The notes under the pieces: model-generated
Told to the model about the DNA's origin: nothing
Database searches by the model: none
Seen by the model: the letters and a program-made list of their open reading frames with translations, nothing else
Position numbers and translations under genes: made by a program
Assembly (NCBI RefSeq): GCF_014250475.1
Contig: NZ_CP060204.1
Span: 434,001-498,000 of the forward strand
Source of the DNA: Selenomonas timonae
Lineage (GTDB): Bacteria; Bacillota; Negativicutes; Selenomonadales; Selenomonadaceae
DNA: 64,000 nt
Direction: 5' to 3'
Part shown: in pieces, positions 48,727 through 58,197 of the stretch
How the letters are laid out: each line of letters opens with the position of its first letter
How positions within the stretch are numbered: position 1 is the first letter of the stretch

Positions 48727-50700
48727 TTGGGAATTAAACAAAAATTGTTGCTGATGGGCGTACTCATGGCACTGCTCGTCGTGGCAATCTGCGGCATCGG
48801 CTACTACAAAGCGCAGAAAGCTCTTACAGAGAGCATCTCAGGGGAAGTTGAGGCACTCCTCGACGTCCAGGCGGCGGATCTCAACGCCTGGCTTGCACGG
48901 AAGGAGCAGCTGGCGGTGAGCGCTGCGAACCTGCTCGAGGCATACGACGGCAATCCTGTCATGATGGATCGCGAGATGATGAGTCTCGCCTCCAACGACA
49001 AGGAGGTACTTGATCTCGCGAACGGTGCGGAAGATGGGCGTTTCATCAGCTGGACTGACGGGGACATCTCCGACACCGACCCGCGCGGCCGCGATTGGTA
49101 CAAGCAGGCGAAGGCGGCCGGCAAGCCGCTCTTCACCGAGGTCTATCAGGATGCCATCTCGAAGAAGATGATCGTCTCTGTCGCTGTTCCATACTATGGG
49201 AAGGACGGCGCATTCGCGGGCGCGATCTGCTCCGACATCACACTCGATACACTCGGAGAGCGCGTTACACATCTGAAATACCACGGGGAGGGAGAGGGCA
49301 TCATCATTGACCCGAACGGCCTCATCATTGCCTCTACCGAGGGAATGGCAATGCACAAGGCAGAGGAGAACCCTGTGCTCAAGGAGCGCCTGCCCGAGAT
49401 GCGCGAGAAAAAGAACGGCTACTTCGCCATGGAAAAGGACGGCGAGGAGCAGATCATCGCCTATGCGACGGTTCCCTCCACCGGCTGGATTGTCGCTGTC
49501 GCCGTACCTGAGAGTGTCGCCTTTGCACAGCTCGCAAGCCTCAAGATGACCTACAGCGTGCTGAGCCTCATTGGTATCCTGCTCGTGGCGGGCATCATCT
49601 TTGCACTCCTGCGCTTTGCTACGACCATCACGGGGGCGACCGGACGTCTCATGCACCACGTCGATGCCCTCGCCAAGGGCGATCTCGGCCTCGATGACCT
49701 GCCGGTCACCTCGCAGGATGAGCTTGGGCAGCTTGCCGCGAACTTCAACACGATGATGAAGAACATTCGCAACGTCATCCGCCAGGTCGCGGGCACCGCC
49801 GAGCAGCTTGCCGCCGCCTCTGAGCAGCTCACGGCGGGGGCGCATCAGACCGCCGAGGCGGCGACCGAGATCGCGGGGACTGTCAGCGCCGTCGCCGACG
49901 GCACAGAGCGTCAGCTGGACAGCCTCGCGGGCGCGAAGAAGAACATCGACATCGTCTCGGGCGACATCGAGCGTGTCACGCACGAGGCGGAGCGCGTCGC
50001 GGGCAGCTCGACCGCGACCGCCGAGGCCGCCGAAAAGGGCGAGAGCCTCATGAACGACGCCATGGCAAAGATGAACGGCATCGAGCAGAGCGTCCTGCGC
50101 TCCGCCGAGGTCGTCGAGAAACTCGGCGAGAGCTCCAAGCAGATCGGCGAGATCGTCGAGACCATCTCCGCCATCGCCGACCAGACCAACCTCCTCGCCC
50201 TCAACGCCGCCATCGAGGCAGCGCGTGCGGGTGAGACGGGACGCGGTTTCGCCGTCGTCGCCGAGGAGGTCCGAAAGCTCGCCGAACAGTCGCGTGAGGC
50301 GGCCGACCAGATCAAGGAGCGCATCGCGGGCGTCCAGCGCGACACCGCACAGGCAGTTGCCGCCATGCAGAGCGGCACGAGCGAAGTGCAGGCGGGCACG
50401 GCTGCCATCCGCGAGGTCGGCACACAGTTCGAGAACATCACGCGCATGGTCGACGAGATGAAGGAGCAGATCGCGAACATCAACAAGTCCATGCAGACCG
50501 TCACACATGGCACGGAGCTGATTATCCAGTCCGCCACCACAGTGGGTGAGATTACGGAGAAAACGGCGGAGAATATGCAGAGCATCTCCTCCTCGTCCGA
50601 GTCGCAGTCCGCATCGAGCGAGGAGATCGCCTCCGCATCCCAGTCGCTCGCAACGCTTGCGACCGACCTCCAGAACACAACAAACAAGTTCAAGCTCTGA
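48727..50700 (+). CDS. Methyl-accepting chemotaxis protein
   Basis: The protein has 657 residues. A membrane segment at 7-28 is followed by a periplasmic dCache sensor (about 35-275, with [13 protein letters not shown] and [13 protein letters not shown]) and a second membrane segment (about 278-296). A HAMP domain (to about 350) and the signalling coiled coil, with the hairpin tip [20 protein letters not shown], follow. It senses a small ligand and controls the CheA kinase. The start is TTG at 48727, preceded by TGGAGGAAG. No C-terminal CheR pentapeptide is present. Confidence 0.92.
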   Translation: MGIKQKLLLMGVLMALLVVAICGIGYYKAQKALTESISGEVEALLDVQAADLNAWLARKEQLAVSAANLLEAYDGNPVMMDREMMSLASNDKEVLDLANGAEDGRFISWTDGDISDTDPRGRDWYKQAKAAGKPLFTEVYQDAISKKMIVSVAVPYYGKDGAFAGAICSDITLDTLGERVTHLKYHGEGEGIIIDPNGLIIASTEGMAMHKAEENPVLKERLPEMREKKNGYFAMEKDGEEQIIAYATVPSTGWIVAVAVPESVAFAQLASLKMTYSVLSLIGILLVAGIIFALLRFATTITGATGRLMHHVDALAKGDLGLDDLPVTSQDELGQLAANFNTMMKNIRNVIRQVAGTAEQLAAASEQLTAGAHQTAEAATEIAGTVSAVADGTERQLDSLAGAKKNIDIVSGDIERVTHEAERVAGSSTATAEAAEKGESLMNDAMAKMNGIEQSVLRSAEVVEKLGESSKQIGEIVETISAIADQTNLLALNAAIEAARAGETGRGFAVVAEEVRKLAEQSREAADQIKERIAGVQRDTAQAVAAMQSGTSEVQAGTAAIREVGTQFENITRMVDEMKEQIANINKSMQTVTHGTELIIQSATTVGEITEKTAENMQSISSSSESQSASSEEIASASQSLATLATDLQNTTNKFKL

Positions 50701-50715
50701 GCATAAATGAGATGT

Positions 50716-50764
50716 GGGGCTGCTGCACGAAGACATTTTCTTCTTCGTGTAGCAGCTCCATTTG
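50716..50764 (+). terminator. Terminator of the chemoreceptor gene
   Basis: GGGGCTGCTGCACGAAGA pairs with the arm around 50742-50759, with one mismatch. The T-run is weak. Confidence 0.65.
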
Positions 50765-50785
50765 ATTGGAAAGAAAGGCGCACGC

Positions 50786-51538
50786 ATGACCGACATCATC
50801 GACATCCACACGCACAGCATCGCCAGTATGCACGCCTACAGCACGATCCGTGAGATCGCGACGATGGCAAAGGAGAAGGGGCTCGCCCTCGTCGGCATCT
50901 CCGACCATGCGCCCGCGCTGCCCGGCACGTTTCACGAGATGTACTTTCGCAACTTCAAGGTCATCCGCCCCGCCGCCTACGGCATCGACATCATCATGGG
51001 CGCGGAGCTGAACATCATGGACTACGAGGGCGGCGTCGATCTGCCTGAGCGCGTCCTGCAGAAAATGCACTATGCCATCGCAAGTCTGCACGATGTCGTG
51101 ATTGCGCCCGGCACACAGGAGGAGAATACACGCGCCCTCCTCGGTGCAATGGCAAATCCCTACGTCACGGTCATCGGACACCCCGACAACCCCGCCTACC
51201 CCGTGGACTTCGATGCGCTTGCCCGTGCCGCCGCCGCAGAGCACGTCCTCATCGAGGCAAACAACGCCTCGCACAACCCGGACGGCCCGCGCAAGGGCTC
51301 GGAACTCCTCGCACGGGATCTCCTTGCCGCCTGCCGCCGTCACGGCGCACACATCCTCATCGGCAGCGACGCGCACATCGACATCGATGTCGGCGAGCAC
51401 AGTCATACGCACGCCATTCTCGCGGACATTGATTTCCCCGAGGAACTCGTGCTGAACAGAGATCCCGCCCGCCTCAAGGCATGGATTGCAGTGCGTCACG
51501 CACGAAACGGCGTACATGGATTAAAATATTTTTCTTAA
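50786..51538 (+). CDS. PHP-domain phosphatase (YcdX type)
   Basis: The protein has 250 residues. DIHTHS at the N terminus and SMHAYSTI, SDHAP, GAELNI, ASLHD and GSDAHID further on are the metal ligands of the trinuclear PHP site. YcdX-type enzymes are phosphatases with broad substrates. ATG at 50786 follows GAAAGGCG. TTG at 50762 is an unlikely alternative. It is followed by an AT-rich spacer and a strong bidirectional terminator. Confidence 0.88.
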   Translation: MTDIIDIHTHSIASMHAYSTIREIATMAKEKGLALVGISDHAPALPGTFHEMYFRNFKVIRPAAYGIDIIMGAELNIMDYEGGVDLPERVLQKMHYAIASLHDVVIAPGTQEENTRALLGAMANPYVTVIGHPDNPAYPVDFDALARAAAAEHVLIEANNASHNPDGPRKGSELLARDLLAACRRHGAHILIGSDAHIDIDVGEHSHTHAILADIDFPEELVLNRDPARLKAWIAVRHARNGVHGLKYFS

Positions 51539-51594
51539 TTGTTTTCTTTTTATAGTTATTTATATATATTTATCGTTATTTATTTTATAAATAC

Positions 51595-51647
51595 AAAGAA
51601 GCTGCCTCCACCGAAAATAAATCGGCGGAGGCAGCTTCTTTTTTTAT
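51595..51647. terminator. Bidirectional terminator
   Basis: AAAGAAGCTGCCTCCACCGA pairs with the arm at 51622-51641, with a T-run. It separates the PHP gene from the convergent TonB receptor gene. Confidence 0.9.
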
Positions 51648-51654
51648 CCGATCA

Positions 51655-53880
51655 TCAGAAGTCGTATGTCAGACCGAGCCAGTAGCTGCGGCGGGAGAGA
51701 TACGAGCCGCCCGCGATGCCGTCCGCGTCGATCTCGTCATAGTAGTCGCCGTACTTCGTGCCGTCTGCCGCTGTTCTTGTCTGGTCGAAGTTGCGGTTCA
51801 GCAGATTGTTGACGGCGAACTGCATGGAGAGCCCGTCACGCAACTTGTGCGTCACGCCCATGTTGAGGACGGTGAACGGACGATAGTGCGAGGCGATCCC
51901 CGCTGCCTGCTTCGAGCGGTACATCCCACTGCGGTACTGCGCACTGAGCCAGACATCCGTCGCATCCGTCGGCATCCAGTCGAGTCTCAGGTTGACCGCC
52001 TGCTTCGGCGTGGAGCGCAGCGGCTGACCGACATTCTTGCCGCTCTTTATCTGACTGGTGAGCAGCGTCCAGTTCAGTCCCGCCGTCACCTTCGGTGCGA
52101 TCGCGAACTTCGTTCCGACCTCTACGCCGTGGATGCGTGCCTTGCCGACATTCTCATAGGTGCGGACATCGCCGACACCCGCGACACTCACCGCATCACT
52201 GAGGTCGATCTTGTTCTTGAAATCCGTATGGAAGAACGTCACGTGTGCATCCGTATCGTGCTCGTTGTGGTAGTAGAACCCGATTTCCTCCGTCGTCGAC
52301 TTCTCCGGCTTCAGCCCCGTATTGCCGCGATAGATCTCGCCCGTGATATTGAGGTGGATGTCCACGGGCGCGGACTGGAGCATCGTCGGAGCTTTGTAGC
52401 CCGTTGCAACGCCGCCCTTCACCGTGAAGTTGCGGTTCGGCATATAGATGAGGTAGCCGCGCGGGCTGAGATTGTCGTCGTAGTCCTCGGGGTGGTCGTA
52501 GCGCAGACCGTAGGTAAAGACGAGCTTCTTCGTGAGTGCCCACGTATCCTCGCCGTAGAGCGCCCAGCTCGAACGCGAGAGGCTGCCGTTGTCGTTCGAG
52601 CTGCGCTGACGCATCATGTTTCGGAACATTGCCTGCTGCGCGGGCGGCAGCATCGACAGAGAGATGGGGCTCATCTGCCGCTTCAGATGGTAGTCCACGC
52701 CCTCGCGCTGCCAGCGTGCCCCAACCGCCAGTGTGTGATCGTCGCCGAGCGGCGTGACATACTTCGTGTCGAACGTCACAAAGTCATTCTTCACGTTGTT
52801 GCGGATCTGTGAGCGGATCGGAATGCGCAGCGGCAGGATGTTCGGCTTTGCCGTCCCCGTCATATCCGCATCGAGGTGCATCTCGTTGCGCAGGAAGGAC
52901 AGGGTATTCGTCCACGTTCCCTCCTTGCCGACCTTGTTCTCCGCGCCGAGCACGATCTTCATGCGGTCGAACCGCTGCGCGACATCGCCGTCGAGCTTCG
53001 TCACCACCTCTGCGTACGGCGGCGCGGGCGGGGAGGGGGGCTTCATTTTGCCGCGCTGAGCAAAATCACCGTCGCGCATATTCTGCCCGCGATCGATATC
53101 GAGATAGTAGCTGTGCCCTGCGGCGGGTGTGTAGGTCACGCGCGTCCCGAGATTCCAGTTGTCGTAGTCGCGCTTTTCCTTGTCCACACCGAATGCTGAC
53201 GGGCCGCGTTTCAGATAGCTGCCGCGCATCTGCATCCCGACCTTGCCGCGCGTAATGGGCCCCGCCACGTTGAAGTTGTACTTCATCGTGTTCGACTTGT
53301 CGTCCGTCGTCTCAAGGATACTGCCGACGGAGACAGAGCCGTGGAACTCGTCCGTCACTTTCTTTGTGATGATGTTGATGAGACCGCCCATCGCATCCGA
53401 GCCGTAGAGTGTCGACATCGGGCCGCGCACCACTTCGATGCGCTCGATCTGGCTCGGTGTGGGCAGGCTCGTGTTCGCGAGCTGGTTGAAGCTGCGCATC
53501 ATCCCGCCCGCGATGCCGGGTCCCACCTGCGCCACCCCATCCACGAGGAGCAGCGTATAGCCGTCGTCCATCCCGCGAATCGAGACTGCGGGCGTATCGA
53601 ACCGCCCCGTCGCGCCGAACGTGTCGACACCCTCCACCATATCAAGCACCTGACGGAGATCTGTATAGCCGCGTTGCGCGATCTCATCCGCCTTGATGAC
53701 CGAGATACTCGCGGGCGCAAAGCGCACATCCTCCTCAAAGCCCGATGCCGTCACCACAACGGGAGCTGTCTCATAGCCTTCTTTCTGCGCCTGCGTATCC
53801 TCTGCATAGACGGCGTGCACCGTGCCCGAAAGTGTGAGCGCGACCGCCGCCGCAAGAGCCCTCTGCTTTGTCATTCGCAT
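51655..53880 (-). CDS. TonB-dependent outer-membrane receptor
   Basis: The protein has 741 residues with a signal peptide ending AVYAED. The TonB box region PVVVTASGFEE leads to the plug (IAQRGYTDLRQVLDMVEGV, VSIRGMDDGYTLLLVDG, IEVVRGPMSTLYGSDAMGGLIN in parts) and the barrel ends with LTYDF. It resembles colicin I/siderophore and metal-chelate receptors. A Pro/Met-rich loop (MKPPSPPAPP, then a Met/Gln-rich loop MLPPAQQAMFRNMMRQR) may bind metal. The methyltransferase gene lies 57 nt upstream and is probably co-transcribed. Confidence 0.9.
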   Translation of the reverse strand: MRMTKQRALAAAVALTLSGTVHAVYAEDTQAQKEGYETAPVVVTASGFEEDVRFAPASISVIKADEIAQRGYTDLRQVLDMVEGVDTFGATGRFDTPAVSIRGMDDGYTLLLVDGVAQVGPGIAGGMMRSFNQLANTSLPTPSQIERIEVVRGPMSTLYGSDAMGGLINIITKKVTDEFHGSVSVGSILETTDDKSNTMKYNFNVAGPITRGKVGMQMRGSYLKRGPSAFGVDKEKRDYDNWNLGTRVTYTPAAGHSYYLDIDRGQNMRDGDFAQRGKMKPPSPPAPPYAEVVTKLDGDVAQRFDRMKIVLGAENKVGKEGTWTNTLSFLRNEMHLDADMTGTAKPNILPLRIPIRSQIRNNVKNDFVTFDTKYVTPLGDDHTLAVGARWQREGVDYHLKRQMSPISLSMLPPAQQAMFRNMMRQRSSNDNGSLSRSSWALYGEDTWALTKKLVFTYGLRYDHPEDYDDNLSPRGYLIYMPNRNFTVKGGVATGYKAPTMLQSAPVDIHLNITGEIYRGNTGLKPEKSTTEEIGFYYHNEHDTDAHVTFFHTDFKNKIDLSDAVSVAGVGDVRTYENVGKARIHGVEVGTKFAIAPKVTAGLNWTLLTSQIKSGKNVGQPLRSTPKQAVNLRLDWMPTDATDVWLSAQYRSGMYRSKQAAGIASHYRPFTVLNMGVTHKLRDGLSMQFAVNNLLNRNFDQTRTAADGTKYGDYYDEIDADGIAGGSYLSRRSYWLGLTYDF

Positions 53881-53937
53881 ACGATTCCTCCTCATCTGTC
53901 CGACACATGGATGCCTTCGTTCGCTCTCCTGATCCAC

Positions 53938-54708
53938 CTACTTTTTGCTGACGATGGCGATGTATGAAAACTCCTTGTTGTGGTCAAAGAAGAAGTTGAA
54001 CATCTTGCGGAAGCGGTCGAGGTTCTCCGTCCGCAGCCCGTTGCGGATGATCTTCATCGCACCGTCGAATCCCTCGTCGCGCACGAGCCCCGCAGGATCG
54101 AGCAGTGTCATATCGCCCGTCTGTACCTCGATGGCAAAGCCCGCGTCGCGGAAGAGCTTCTCCCAGAGCGCGTGCGGGAGCGGATCGACGTTCACATTGA
54201 TCGCACGGGAGATGCCCGCACGCAGCTCCGCCGCCTCTGCCTCATCCGTCACGCGCAGCGCGACATCGTGCGTGAGGAGGATGCCGCCCGGCTTCAGCAC
54301 ACGGAAGTACTCGCCAATCGCCTTCGCCTTGTTCTCGCGCGGCAGCATCGTGAGCATCGCCTCATTGATGACCACATCGAACGACGCATCGGGGAACGGC
54401 AGCGCGAGGGCATTCCCCTCCACCACATCGATCACATCGCCGAGGCCGTGCTTCTCGATATTCGCACGCGCCTTCTCGAGCGCCTTCGGATTCATGTCCA
54501 GCCCCGTGATGCGGCAGCCGTGCGTCTCTGCCAGGGCGACCATCGTCGTGCCCATGTTGCACGCGACCTCAAGCACGCGCGTATCTGCCGTAAAGTCAAC
54601 GTGGCCGAGCAGCCACTCCGTCGCCTCGCGTCCACCCGGACGCAGCCGCGTCTTGCCCAGACGCGCAAGGAATTCATGTCCCGGCTCGTGCATCTTTTCC
54701 TCTGTCAT
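53938..54708 (-). CDS. Class I SAM-dependent methyltransferase
   Basis: The protein has 256 residues. The SAM-binding motif VLEVACNMGTTM near residue 45, GLDMNPKALEKARAN, the acidic VVEGNALALPFPDASFDVV and LRVLKPGG-like FRVLKPGGILLTHD are standard. It belongs to the small-molecule methyltransferases (Methyltransf_11). ATG at 54708 has GGGAG eight bases upstream. It precedes the TonB receptor, so it may alter the imported ligand or make a chelator; this is speculation. Confidence 0.85.
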   Translation of the reverse strand: MTEEKMHEPGHEFLARLGKTRLRPGGREATEWLLGHVDFTADTRVLEVACNMGTTMVALAETHGCRITGLDMNPKALEKARANIEKHGLGDVIDVVEGNALALPFPDASFDVVINEAMLTMLPRENKAKAIGEYFRVLKPGGILLTHDVALRVTDEAEAAELRAGISRAINVNVDPLPHALWEKLFRDAGFAIEVQTGDMTLLDPAGLVRDEGFDGAMKIIRNGLRTENLDRFRKMFNFFFDHNKEFSYIAIVSKK

Positions 54709-54855
54709 CGCTATCGCTCCCATCTATATAATTGAAAACATCTATCATCGATGCGTTCATTATAGATGAGAATGCTTCGCGATTCTGTTGCAATAGTCAC
54801 ATGCTGAAAAAAACGCAAAAAAAGAACGCCTTGATCGGCCAAGGCGCTCCTCATA

Positions 54856-54886
54856 TAAAAAGGGGCGACCGCCCCTCTTTTTTCAA
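54856..54886 (-). terminator. Terminator of the orphan antitoxin gene
   Basis: AGGGGC-GACC-GCCCCT is flanked by A- and T-runs. A second hairpin (ACGCCTTG...CAAGGCGC) lies just left at 54829-54846. Confidence 0.7.
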
Positions 54887-55107
54887 TTCTCCCCGTCGCT
54901 CCACGATGTATCCGTAAAGAGATCGAGCGACTCGCCGGGCAGCGCACGCTGCGCGGAGATCTCGAACGGGACGCGCTGCTCGCGCACGCAGGCGATGGCA
55001 AACATGTTGATCGCCGTAGACATATTCATGCCGACTGCGCCGCAGAAGGTCTCGAAGTTCTTTTTGAGTTCAGCGTCCATGCGAATGCTAATGCTGGTCT
55101 GTGCCAT
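54883..55107 (-). CDS. RelB/DinJ-family antitoxin without partner
   Basis: The protein has 74 residues. SISIRMDAELKKNFETFCGAVGMNMSTA is the family's ribbon-helix-helix (seen in two halves), followed by VPFEIS. ATG at 55107 follows AAAGGAGATG. No toxin gene follows: a terminator comes at once. It may be a solitary regulator or a leftover of a lost module. Confidence 0.8.
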   Translation of the reverse strand: MAQTSISIRMDAELKKNFETFCGAVGMNMSTAINMFAIACVREQRVPFEISAQRALPGESLDLFTDTSWSDGEN

Positions 55108-55162
55108 GTAGGACATCTCCTTTACAATTCCATATTCCCTCACAGCCAGAATACCACATTTC

Positions 55163-55828
55163 TCATACATATGCAACCCCTGCACCTGCGCGCAGCTTGC
55201 GCAGGAGATTCGCCTTGCTCTTGGAGACTGCACTCGCCGAGGTGCCGAGGAGCACAGCGATGCGCCGCAGTGTCAGATCGCGGAAGTAGTGCAGGGAGAG
55301 GATCTCCTTCTCGCGCTCCGTGAGGCGGTGCATCACATTTCTCAGCAGCCCGCGCACAAGAAGCCGCAGATCTGCGCACTCCGTCGGATTCTCTGTCCCG
55401 CCGCAGTGCTCCCACGCATCCCGCCCATCAGCCGTCTGCTCGGGATGTGATGTCCGCTCCCAGAGCCGCCGCTCGCGGCGGAACTCCGTATAGAGCGCGT
55501 GATGCACGCGCCCCTTCACGAATCCCGCGAACGGCGCGCCATGCTTCGGATCGTAGTCATGCAGCGCCTCAATAAAGGCGAGCACGCCGATGTTCTCTGC
55601 ATCCGCCGCGAGTGCGGCATTCCTGAGATATGAGGCGCGGGACTCGGCGACGATCAGCCCCCGGTAGCGCGCGTGCATCTCCGCCATTGCGCCCGCCTCC
55701 CCGCGCACCGCGCGCGCAATCAGCACATCCTCCTCCGCCTTTGTCAGCGGCGGATGCGCCCAACGGGTCTCACGCACCGAACATTTCTGCCGCTCCGCAG
55801 GCGTCCTCACGTCATTTCGTTCCTTCAT
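55163..55828 (-). CDS. Sigma-70-family RNA polymerase sigma factor
   Basis: The protein has 221 residues. Region 2 (about 45-115) has YRGLIVAESRASYLRNAALAADAENIGVLAFIEALHDYD, seen in pieces, and region 4 (about 170-215) has LTEREKEILSLHYFRDLTLRRIA with a helix-turn-helix SASAVSKSKANLLRKL. Region 3 appears reduced. This is a small sigma factor of the SigF/WhiG-like or phage-like type. No anti-sigma factor is beside it. ATG at 55828 follows GAAGGAGGTATATC. Its regulon is unknown. Confidence 0.82.
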   Translation of the reverse strand: MKERNDVRTPAERQKCSVRETRWAHPPLTKAEEDVLIARAVRGEAGAMAEMHARYRGLIVAESRASYLRNAALAADAENIGVLAFIEALHDYDPKHGAPFAGFVKGRVHHALYTEFRRERRLWERTSHPEQTADGRDAWEHCGGTENPTECADLRLLVRGLLRNVMHRLTEREKEILSLHYFRDLTLRRIAVLLGTSASAVSKSKANLLRKLRAGAGVAYV

Positions 55829-55934
55829 TTGATATACCTCCTTCAAACAAATGTTTTTATCAAAAAGAAGTATAACAAAAGAAAACATACGATGCAAAAA
55901 TCGTATCAGCGCGATGGGCATAAAAGATGCGTAC

Positions 55935-55972
55935 AAAAAAGAGCGCCTTTGATCGTCCAAGGCGCCCCTTCT
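55935..55972 (-). terminator. Terminator of the EAL protein gene
   Basis: GGCGCCTTGGACGATCAAAGGCGC, read leftward, forms a hairpin followed by six T residues. Confidence 0.8.
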
Positions 55973-56019
55973 ACAGCATACTGCGCATACGCTCCACGTA
56001 CCACCCGAGCCCTGCCCGC

Positions 56020-58197
56020 CTACGTATCCTCCGCGAGTGCCGCCGTCACGGCGGTGATGATATTCTCATTGATCGCCTGCACACAGGAGATCACATAGTC
56101 GCGCTGCTCGAGCCGGAACGGCACGAGATGGTGCAGCCGCAACATGCGCCCATCGTCCGGCATACGCTTGTAGAACAGTACCGCGACCTCCTCACGCCCC
56201 GCCTTATCCTCAAGGACGGCGCGCAGATGCTTTTCACTGTAAAACTTCTTGAACAGCTTCTGCTCGGCGGGAAGAATCTTCTCCTCCGCATAGTGGGCGA
56301 CCAGCTCCTCGAAGTGCCCATACTCCTGCGTATAGTTCGGCTCATAGACATCTCGATAGAGCTGGGTGAGCTTGCGCGAGCCGAGATCGAAGAGATCCAC
56401 GCGGTCATAGAGCGCAACAATCTGGTTCAGTGCCTCCTGCATTGAACCCGCCTCGGGGCTGAACCGCGAGATGTTCACCGTCGCCATCAGAAACACCGCA
56501 CGCGTATCATCCACATCGCGCGTCACGAGCCGCAGGCGCACCGAGTTGAACGAGTTGCGCGTGATAAAGTCCGTATAGACCTCGCGCCCCGTGCGGTCGG
56601 CCTCCTCCATCATGCGCGCGATCATGCGCTCATTCTGGCGTTTACGCCGCTCGTAGTGCGGCGTATGCACGCTGTCCTGATCCAGCTCGATGTTCTGCAG
56701 GAACATTTTGAACATGCGGCTCTGATAGAGATAGCGGATCTCCCCGCCCTCCTCCTCGAGCACCGCAAGTGAGAGCGCATCCCCGATCTCCGGCGAACCG
56801 CGCCGCTCAATCGCCTCACTCGAGAGCACATTGATCGCACCGATCTCCGCATAGTAGCTGCCGAGGCGCAGCGGCTCCACCTTCACCTGCGCCGTCTCCC
56901 CATGACAGTATGCGATCGCCTTGTCGAGCGGCATCGGCGGGCTGAACAGATAGCCCTGCACCTTCTCGCAGCCGATCTCACGCAGGAACTCGAACTGTGC
57001 CTCCGTCTCCACGCCCTCCGCGAGCGTATGCAGCCCGAGCTCCTTCGCCATATTCACAATCGAGCGGATGACAATCGCGGACTTCGGATTCGTATCGAAC
57101 GAGCGCAGAAAATTCATATCGATTTTCAGCACGTCAAAGACATAGTCCTTGACATTGTTCAGCGAGGAGTAGCCGCTGCCGAAATCGTCCATCCAGACCT
57201 CGTACCCCGCCGCGCGGAAGCGTGCAATCTCGCCCTGCAGGAACTTCTCATCATCGCTCTGCGCGCCCTCTGTCACCTCGACGTTGAGCAACGAACGTGC
57301 AATATCGTAGCGCAGACGGACATCCTCGACCGCCTGCACCATATCCATCAGACGGAAATCCGCGCGCGAGAGGTTCACCGACACGCGCAGCAGCTCCCAG
57401 CTCGGCAGCTCACGACGGATGCGGGAGATATCCTGACATACCCGCTCGATGATGTAGAGGTCGAGCTGCGGCGAGAGATGTGCATCCTCAAGCACGGGCA
57501 CGAACACCCCCGGCGAGATCATCCCATGCACAGGGTCGCGCCAGCGCGCGAGCGCCTCGAACCCGCAGATTTCACGCGTCATCGTACGTATCTCAGGCTG
57601 ATAGAACACCTCGATATAGCCCTCGATCATCGCCTCCTGGAATGAGCGAATGATATGGCTGCGGAAATTAATTTCCTCCTCCATCGCGGGGTCAAACTCC
57701 GCCCACGTCAGATCGTAGGTATTCTTGATGCTGTTGCAGGCAATCTTCGCGCGATCCATGATGAGCGCGACATCCGTTACATCCTCCGGTGGGTGATAGA
57801 TCCCCGCCTTTACCTCCATCGGCAGCCCCAGATCATAGACGCGGATGCGCTCGTGGATGAACTGGATGCAGTCCGCTGGATTTTCGCTGTGCGTCGCCAC
57901 CGCGAAATGATCGTCGTTAAAGCGCGCGACGAGATTCCCCTCGAACGTCTCGCGCAGGAGATCTGCCACATAGCGCAGCAGGCGGTTGCCCTGCTGGAAT
58001 CCGTAGCGCTGGTTAAAACTCTTGAAATTCTCGATATCGAAATACATGAACGTCAGCGGATCCGCCAACACATCCTGCAGATGCGCCGATGCATGGCGCA
58101 TAAACTGCATCATATTCAGCAACCCCGTGACCTGACAGAGATCGCGCTCGCCGTATTGTTCCAGCAAACTGAGTCCCCCATTCCCATCCGTAACCAT
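56020..58197 (-). CDS. EAL-domain cyclic-di-GMP protein with degenerate GGDEF
   Basis: The protein has 725 residues. A GGDEF-fold domain (about 15-165) carries RFNDDHF at 92-98 where RxGGDEF is expected, so it cannot make c-di-GMP. The EAL domain (about 180-430) keeps EAL at 214-216, NLSRADF, DDFGSGYSS and EGVETEAQ, so it can probably hydrolyse c-di-GMP. The last 290 residues form an extra helical region (YLYQSRMFKMFLQNIELDQ and following) of unknown fold. No membrane segment. The start overlaps the preceding gene's stop by one base. Confidence 0.88.
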   Translation of the reverse strand: MVTDGNGGLSLLEQYGERDLCQVTGLLNMMQFMRHASAHLQDVLADPLTFMYFDIENFKSFNQRYGFQQGNRLLRYVADLLRETFEGNLVARFNDDHFAVATHSENPADCIQFIHERIRVYDLGLPMEVKAGIYHPPEDVTDVALIMDRAKIACNSIKNTYDLTWAEFDPAMEEEINFRSHIIRSFQEAMIEGYIEVFYQPEIRTMTREICGFEALARWRDPVHGMISPGVFVPVLEDAHLSPQLDLYIIERVCQDISRIRRELPSWELLRVSVNLSRADFRLMDMVQAVEDVRLRYDIARSLLNVEVTEGAQSDDEKFLQGEIARFRAAGYEVWMDDFGSGYSSLNNVKDYVFDVLKIDMNFLRSFDTNPKSAIVIRSIVNMAKELGLHTLAEGVETEAQFEFLREIGCEKVQGYLFSPPMPLDKAIAYCHGETAQVKVEPLRLGSYYAEIGAINVLSSEAIERRGSPEIGDALSLAVLEEEGGEIRYLYQSRMFKMFLQNIELDQDSVHTPHYERRKRQNERMIARMMEEADRTGREVYTDFITRNSFNSVRLRLVTRDVDDTRAVFLMATVNISRFSPEAGSMQEALNQIVALYDRVDLFDLGSRKLTQLYRDVYEPNYTQEYGHFEELVAHYAEEKILPAEQKLFKKFYSEKHLRAVLEDKAGREEVAVLFYKRMPDDGRMLRLHHLVPFRLEQRDYVISCVQAINENIITAVTAALAEDT

